Assembly (NCBI RefSeq): GCF_000005505.3
Contig: NC_016135.3
Coordinates: 25,142,613-25,206,612 of the forward strand
Length of the DNA stretch: 64,000 nt
Direction: 5' to 3'
DNA from: Brachypodium distachyon
Taxonomy: Eukaryota > Streptophyta > Magnoliopsida > Poales > Poaceae
The position numbers and the translations under genes were made by a program. How positions within the stretch are numbered: position 1 is the first letter of the stretch; every line of letters starts with the position of its first letter. Of this stretch, positions 59,461-64,000 are shown piece by piece. The notes beneath the pieces are model-generated. The model saw nothing but the letters and a program-made list of their open reading frames with translations, did no database searches and was not told where the DNA came from.

Positions 59461-60715
59461 TCCGATGCTCGTCACTTTTGTTTGTTGAGTCAATGACGAC
59501 GTACTCTGTCCGTCCGTCTGATATCAAGTTTTTTATTACATGCAGTTAGACGTTTTTTAAACATATATACATTCATACGAGATCCGTTTAGTTTCCGAAA
59601 TATACTGAGACGTATAAAATTGCACTCCGTAGTAGAGCTCTTCTGTGACACCCTGAATTGAGTACAGGCCGCTCATTCTTAAGGGTCCAACGGCCCATCT
59701 CGTAGTATACTGCTGGAACCAAATGAGCAGTATACGTGCACTGCTGGATCGCGTAAAGCGGTATAAGGGTAATTCGGGGACATCATAAAAGTTAGCCCAT
59801 TCCTGCATGGGCCGCACGGCCCACTGCCCACATGTTGGGTTGCCGTCCTATTTGGTTTCCCTTCCTCCTCTCCCACACAGCCGCCGGCCGCCGGCGAGGT
59901 GTTCCCGGTCGTCACCGCGGTCCAGGCACCCGCTGAGCCAGCCACGACATCCAAACCCGCTGGTTCTGGCTACCACCGAGGACACTGGGTCTGTGGTGGG
60001 AGCACCGGCACCGCCGGCCGGGCGTCCAACTGAATATCCCGGCCGTGCATCAGGTTTCTGGCAGCCGCTATGAACCCTACCTCTTCTTCTTCCTGCTCCC
60101 GCCTCAGGTCTACGGAAGCCGTCGTGCGTGGCGGCTAGGGCTGCTGTACCTATTCCTCTGGTCGTCATTGTGATTTGGTTGAGAAGTAAGCACATAATCA
60201 AAGGCAATTTCTGCTGCAGTGCATGATTAACGCAGGCCAAGTCGAAGAGGGCTCGGGCCAAACGAGCGGCTTGCCGGCAGGGTAAACGACGGCCAGGGCG
60301 ACGAGCGTGGAGGAGCTCGCGTGGAGAAACAGGATCACCTGAACGCTGATGAATAGACCAAATGGGCTGAAGCCCATCATGATTCATGATACAATTTACG
60401 ATCCAAGAAGAAAAAGAGTTAACTGTTAATTCTTTTAAATGAAAATTCCTATTTTGTCCTTAACAAATGAACGGTTCAGATTTATATACTGCTCTTCCTT
60501 TTTAAGCAGCATAGGGCTACGGTAAAAATCCTCCCGTACTATTATTTCCAAAAGGCTGGAAGGCTGGCGCACCGAGGAATTCCGAGTCCGAGCGAGGGAG
60601 CCTCCCTTAAAAAGGAAAATCGGTTCCCCTAAAAAAGAAAAAGAAAAATCGGTTCCACTCCGACTCCGAGCTCTCTTGTGCCTTCTACCGGACCAAAACT
60701 GGGTCGGGGTTCCGC
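59461..60715. other. Spacer with a worn MITE and unassigned open frames
   Basis: A worn MITE-like stretch lies near 59500-59630 (CTCTGTCCGTCCGTCTGATA at the left, a short GTAGTAGAG end). The GC-rich part 59800-60110 has open frames on both strands without recognisable motifs. A minus-strand frame at 60198-60380 begins with a hydrophobic signal-like stretch (GFSPFGLFISVQVILFLH), but nothing continues it. Confidence 0.3.
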
Positions 60716-60724
60716 CTTTATAAG
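60716..60724 (+). promoter_or_regulatory. TATA-like box of the small gene at 60841
   Basis: CTTTATAAG lies about 120 bases upstream of the ATG and is followed by a C-rich leader. Position and sequence fit a plant core promoter. Confidence 0.5.
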
Positions 60725-60840
60725 GTCGGGACGACACCGGCAAACCCCTCCCCAATCTCAATCGAAAAGCTAGGTTTCCAAACCTCGTCCGAATCGAGCG
60801 GCTCTGTTCGGTGAGACGCGAGAGATCAGATCAACAACCA

Positions 60841-61383
60841 ATGGCCGGTGAGCAGGATTCGCGCCTCCAGCGGCGCACCACCAGGAGCATGACGGCGAAA
60901 GCAGCGGCGGCCGGTGAGGAGCGTCTGAGGTCGTGCCGGCATGGCCGGATTGGGAAGCAGGCGGAAAGGAAGGCGAAGAAGGCGGCAGCGGCAGGCGATG
61001 CGAAGGAGGCGAGCGCCATCAAAACCGAGGAGGCGCCGGCGCCGGCGCCGGGGAAGAAGATGACGCGGCTTCCGCAGGCGGAGGTCAATTGGATCCTTGC
61101 CCGGGCGAACGACGGGGATGCTGGCTTGCTGAGGCCTCCGTCGGAGGAGGACGAAGCGGCACTCGCGTTCATCGAGATTCGGGAGGAATTCTTCAAGTTC
61201 CAGGCCTGGGTCCGCAGCGAGTACGAGAAGCGTGGCTATGTCGAGGTCGATGAGGACTACCTCGCTGACACGGCCCAGATCCAGGGATGGATCGAGGAAG
61301 CAAGGGAGGCGGCATTCAGAGACATCGATTTTTCAGACAGCGACGACGACCTGAAGCACCTTTGCATGATGGCGTGTACCTGA
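60841..61383 (+). CDS. Small charged protein of unknown function, single exon
   Basis: An intronless frame of 180 residues begins at the first ATG after a TATA-like box and a short leader. The N-terminal third is basic (RLQRRTTRSMTAKAAAA, KQAERKAKKAAAAGDAKEA), with a short APAPAPGKK linker. The rest is acidic and helical in character (PSEEDEAALAFIEIREEFFK, RSEYEKRGYVEVDEDYLAD) and ends with DFSDSDDDLKHL. High third-position GC and amino-acid composition suggest real coding. I recognise no domain; a nuclear or chromatin-associated role is a guess from the charge pattern. Probably a grass-restricted gene. Confidence 0.6.
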   Translation: MAGEQDSRLQRRTTRSMTAKAAAAGEERLRSCRHGRIGKQAERKAKKAAAAGDAKEASAIKTEEAPAPAPGKKMTRLPQAEVNWILARANDGDAGLLRPPSEEDEAALAFIEIREEFFKFQAWVRSEYEKRGYVEVDEDYLADTAQIQGWIEEAREAAFRDIDFSDSDDDLKHLCMMACT

Positions 61384-61499
61384 GTCTATATGTTATTGAT
61401 CTTTGCACGTCTGTATTTTGTGCGATGATCGATCAACGACCTTTGTTGCACACTGATGAATGGTACTAGTAGGATTTATAATGTTGCAAATAATTCAAG

Positions 61500-61570
61500 T
61501 GATGTACTCCATCCGTCCAACAAAAGATATCTCAAGTTTGTCAAAATTTGGATATATAGAAATATCTCAA
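61500..61570. mobile_element. One-ended MITE remnant
   Basis: TACTCCATCCGTCCAACAAA and the following AGATATCTCAAG resemble the left half of the Stowaway family at 2430-2553. The right half is missing. Confidence 0.5.
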
Positions 61571-61864
61571 GTCGTTGTATTGCTGATAATTTCCTTTATG
61601 GCATGGAGCTAGTTCATGGCAAAGCATCACACATCACCATAAATAGAAAATAATCACCGCAAGACATGCATGATGCAAATAGAAAAAAATTTAACGCATT
61701 GCACTCGTACTAGTAGCCGTACCATGTGAGCCTCGACCCAATTAAACAGGGTACAGCATCACACATCACCATAAATAGAAGATAATCACCCTAAGCCATG
61801 CACGATGCAAATATGTACATAAGCAAACACGTATACTTGGTCTATATATATCAGCTGCAAGCTA

Positions 61865-61977
61865 CTTCCTCTGATACTAAATTCTTGACTCAAATTTGTC
61901 CAAATATGGATGTATCTATTCTTAAAAAGCTCTTAGATACATGTAATATTTCGACAACAATTTAGGATCGGAGGGAG
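61865..61977. mobile_element. Stowaway MITE, close relative of the kinesin-intron copy
   Basis: A 113-bp element with ends CTTCCTCTGATACTAAATT and AATTTAGGATCGGAGGGAG and TA duplications at 61863-61864 and 61978-61979. It has the same length as the copy at 25742-25854 and differs at only about six positions by eye. Confidence 0.92.
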
Positions 61978-62163
61978 TACCATTGATATTCATGTCAACA
62001 TATATGTATGTAAGATATTCAGGAGAGCTTTATTCAAAGTGAGAAGATGATACATGAAGTTACATAACGCGATTCACCCCACCAGTGATTGTGAGGTGGT
62101 ACACTTGTAACCTATAGCTTGGACACGGACATGAGCTTCGTTAGGGACTAACGATCATTAACC

Positions 62164-62346
62164 TCAGGTCACGACTTTGTTGTTTCCGGTTACGATGTGG
62201 TTGCTCCCGGATACGGTATTGTGGCTCCCGGATACGGTATTATGGTCTCCGGATACGGTATTGTGGTGCCCGGATATGATATTGTGGTTCCCGGATGCGG
62301 TATTGTGGCTCCCGGTTACAGCATTGTTGTTGCCAGTTACAACATG
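62164..62346 (-). pseudogene. Ice-recrystallisation-inhibition (IRI) domain relic, C-terminal part
   Basis: The minus strand encodes about eight 7-residue repeats of the pattern N-x-V-x-G-x-x (units such as [14 protein letters not shown] and HIVTGNN), ending NNKVVT and a stop. This is the C-terminal repeat domain of Pooideae IRI proteins, secreted antifreeze-like proteins whose stacked beta-roll binds ice in the apoplast. Known IRI proteins also have a signal peptide and usually an N-terminal leucine-rich-repeat part; neither is present. The frame is open upstream but has no in-frame ATG; the first ATGs found there are out of frame. Upstream sequence at 62347-62687 is transposon-like. The C-terminus looks intact and the 5' part is lost or replaced. 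Confidence 0.78.
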
Positions 62347-62687
62347 GCGTCGGCGGAGGGCCCAGGCGGGGTCGGGGGAGTTGGGGCGACGGCTTCCATG
62401 GCCGGCGGCGGCCGAGAAGGAAGGAGACGGAGAGGGCGGGAGAAGAGGACTGAAATGGCGCGCATCGGGAGAGGAAGAAACCGGGCGGTTGGTTTTTGGG
62501 GCATGCCTTATCCAGTGCCCCAAATATACATCACTTGGGTTGAAATTTTAGGGCATACCCTAAAATTACTGGCCACAAGATACCTATAGATCATCAGTTG
62601 GAGAGTCTTTTTTTGCTGCCCATACCCTAAAAAACAGTTTTTTGGGCACAAGCCCTATGTTACATCATCTATCTGTTGGAGATGCTC
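62347..62687. mobile_element. Half of a PIF/Harbinger-like element abutting the IRI relic
   Basis: The right end, read on the minus strand, is TTA followed by GAGCATCTCCAACAG, the typical terminus of this superfamily with its TTA target. Subterminal copies of GGGCATACCCTAAAA and CCCATACCCTAAAA follow, then a GC-rich segment. No matching left end is found before the IRI repeats, so the element is truncated there or extends across the relic. Confidence 0.55.
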
Positions 62688-62690
62688 TAA

Positions 62691-63000
62691 CCTCGCTGCC
62701 CAGTGACTGGATACTGTTACGTGTTTTTTTTTATCGGGAGATACTGTTATGTGTTGGTACGGAGTATAAAGCTGAAACCAAAGCTAAAAATACTTAAACT
62801 TAAACGGATGCTCTAAATTTATTGAGTGATATCAGATCAAATCATCGAAAACTTATGATTTTGCTGCTGCTGGTGCCTCAGAGAAATCAAAACCATCAGC
62901 ATTCGGTGCGAGTGAGTTCATCCACTTTCCAGGTCTTCCAATATTTTAGCCCACAAGTTGGCTCTAAATTTGCTGTTGGTATCGGCAATAACCAGCCTTT
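62691..63000 (-). repeat. Duplicated segment, copy 1
   Basis: This matches 63694-64000 in order and orientation. Shared blocks are CTAACCTCGCTGCCCAGTGA, GGATGCTCTAAAT, TTTTGCTGCTGC and AGTTCATCCACTTTCCA. On the minus strand an open stretch reads GRPGKWMNSLAPNADGFDF and then stops; I do not recognise it. Confidence 0.75.
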
Positions 63001-63693
63001 TTGTCTGTTAATTTCATAGAGTTTGTAATTGATTTAGTGTCAGCCAATTTGCACCGTCCATCTACTTAATGGTATACCAACGTTCCATTAAAAAAAATGT
63101 GATGATGCCTCCGAGAGGATCACAAAGCACAACTGACCAAACAAGGCAGAAGCACTTCATCAGGTGACAAACATATGAAATGTTACACGTGATAGAGATC
63201 AAAGGTACAACTCTCTCCTTTCATCTTCAGAGAGGCCTGACATACTAATTGGTTATTTACATTCAAAAAATAATGTGTATTCTCTTCTTGCTCTGTTAAC
63301 ATAAATCAGATTATTTGTTTACCAGAAAACTGACGCAATGGTTGGGTCAGCATTGCCAATTGGATACCAAAAGACAATACATTTTGAACATCAAAACATG
63401 GGCTCAGATATGAAGATATTGCAAAGAATTGCATTACACTGAAAATAGTTTTCCAGATTGAAAAAATAGACCCCTTTTAGTACAAATCATATGAAGCCTA
63501 CTATACAGAAGCTAAAAGGAAAAAAAGAATATGTCACAAAACCAATCCGCTCTTCATTGTTAAGCAGAAAGTTGCTACAAGCAGAAATACAAGGTATGAT
63601 TCATCGTAAGCTCTGGAAGGCCCATATCCGATAACCAGATTTAAACATGAGCTCTGGAAGGTCCAGATCGAAATAGTTAGTCAAATTGTGTTC

Positions 63694-64000
63694 TAACCTC
63701 GCTGCCCAGTGACTGGATACTCTCAAAACCCAAAGCTAAAATGCATTAATGGATGCTCTAAATTATTGAGTACCATCAGATTGAATCATTGAATATTTAT
63801 GGTTTTGCTGCTGCCGGTTGAAAGGGAATTTCGATCTCCAAGTGTTTTGATGTTAATGGATCTTTCACTGGTGCCATCTTCAGATAGATTAAAACCATCA
63901 GGCTTCAGCCGTCTGTTTTCAGTGCAATTGAGTTCATCCACTTTCCAAGCCTTCTAAAGTTTTTAGCCCACGAGTTGGCTAAATTTGTTGTTGGTGTTGG
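63694..64000 (-). repeat. Duplicated segment, copy 2, reaching the right edge
   Basis: Same blocks as copy 1, with an extra internal stretch of roughly 50-60 bases and the sequence running off the window. On the minus strand it is open from the edge (NLANSWAKNFRRLGKW, then MNSIALKTDG and a stop). This suggests the last exon of a minus-strand gene beyond the window, with copy 1 a downstream duplicate. The family is not recognised. Confidence 0.5.

Noticed and set aside
59848..60387. 179-codon minus-strand frame downstream of ANR-C
   Set aside because: It crosses an AT-rich to GC-rich boundary without splice signals and has no domain; the hydrophobic frame beside it has no continuation.
62177..62551. 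Plus-strand repeat frame with VAPGYGI-type units across the IRI relic
   Set aside because: The opposite strand gives the well-known N-x-V-x-G pattern with the normal C-terminal ending, so the plus-strand repeat is a shadow of it.
1..64000. Search for tRNA, rRNA, snoRNA or microRNA genes
   Set aside because: No cloverleaf with tRNA A/B boxes and no rRNA-like block was noticed by eye. MITE hairpins could resemble microRNA precursors, but their ends and TA duplications explain them.

Overview
This is nuclear DNA of a grass. The genes have many exons with GT/AG introns, coding exons are often GC-rich, and the spacers are full of cereal transposons: Stowaway MITEs with CTCCCTCCG ends and TA target sites, PIF/Harbinger elements with GAGCATCT ends and TTA target sites, a copia solo LTR of a type I associate with Triticeae, and a LINE. 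A relic of an ice-recrystallisation-inhibition (IRI) domain, a family known only from cool-season grasses, points to Pooideae, most likely Triticeae. That placement is inference. Gene density is high (about 12 genes in 64 kb), as expected of a distal chromosome arm. From memory, an ANR gene and a CXXS1 thioredoxin-like gene also lie near each other on rice chromosome 4, which would make this Triticeae group 2L; this was not checked.

Layout. 1-2 kb: the 5' half of an ATXR2-type SET-domain gene (minus), running off the left edge. 2-9.3 kb: transposon spacer with two MITEs, an element carrying four 189-bp tandem repeats, a complete solo LTR with an intact 5-bp target-site duplication, and weak gene debris. 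9.4-15.5 kb: an SNF2/RING helicase gene (minus, 11 coding exons). 17.4-22.8 kb: a single-exon Tim17-like gene, a Harbinger element, a small membrane-anchored unknown gene and a CXXS1 thioredoxin-like gene (all genes minus). 23.8-28.6 kb: a kinesin-14 gene (minus, 17 exons) with a MITE forming part of one splice donor. 30-34 kb: a hAT-like element split by LTR-like and LINE sequence. 36.4-38.9 kb: three TTA-specific elements end to end, sharing single TTA trinucleotides. 39.9-45.8 kb: an SDA1 ribosome-biogenesis gene (plus, 15 exons). 46.3-59.5 kb: three tandem anthocyanidin-reductase-like genes (plus, six exons each), with an F-box SKIP8-like gene between the first and second. 60.8-61.4 kb: a small unknown gene. 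62-64 kb: the IRI relic joined to half a Harbinger element, and a duplicated segment reaching the right edge.

Most genes are unrelated housekeeping functions (chromatin, spindle motor, 60S ribosome assembly, ubiquitin ligase adaptor). The one functional cluster is the ANR-like trio, expected to act late in flavan-3-ol/proanthocyanidin synthesis.

Exon boundaries were read by eye from splice motifs, reading-frame continuity and family similarity; allow one or two bases of error. No transcript or database search was possible.
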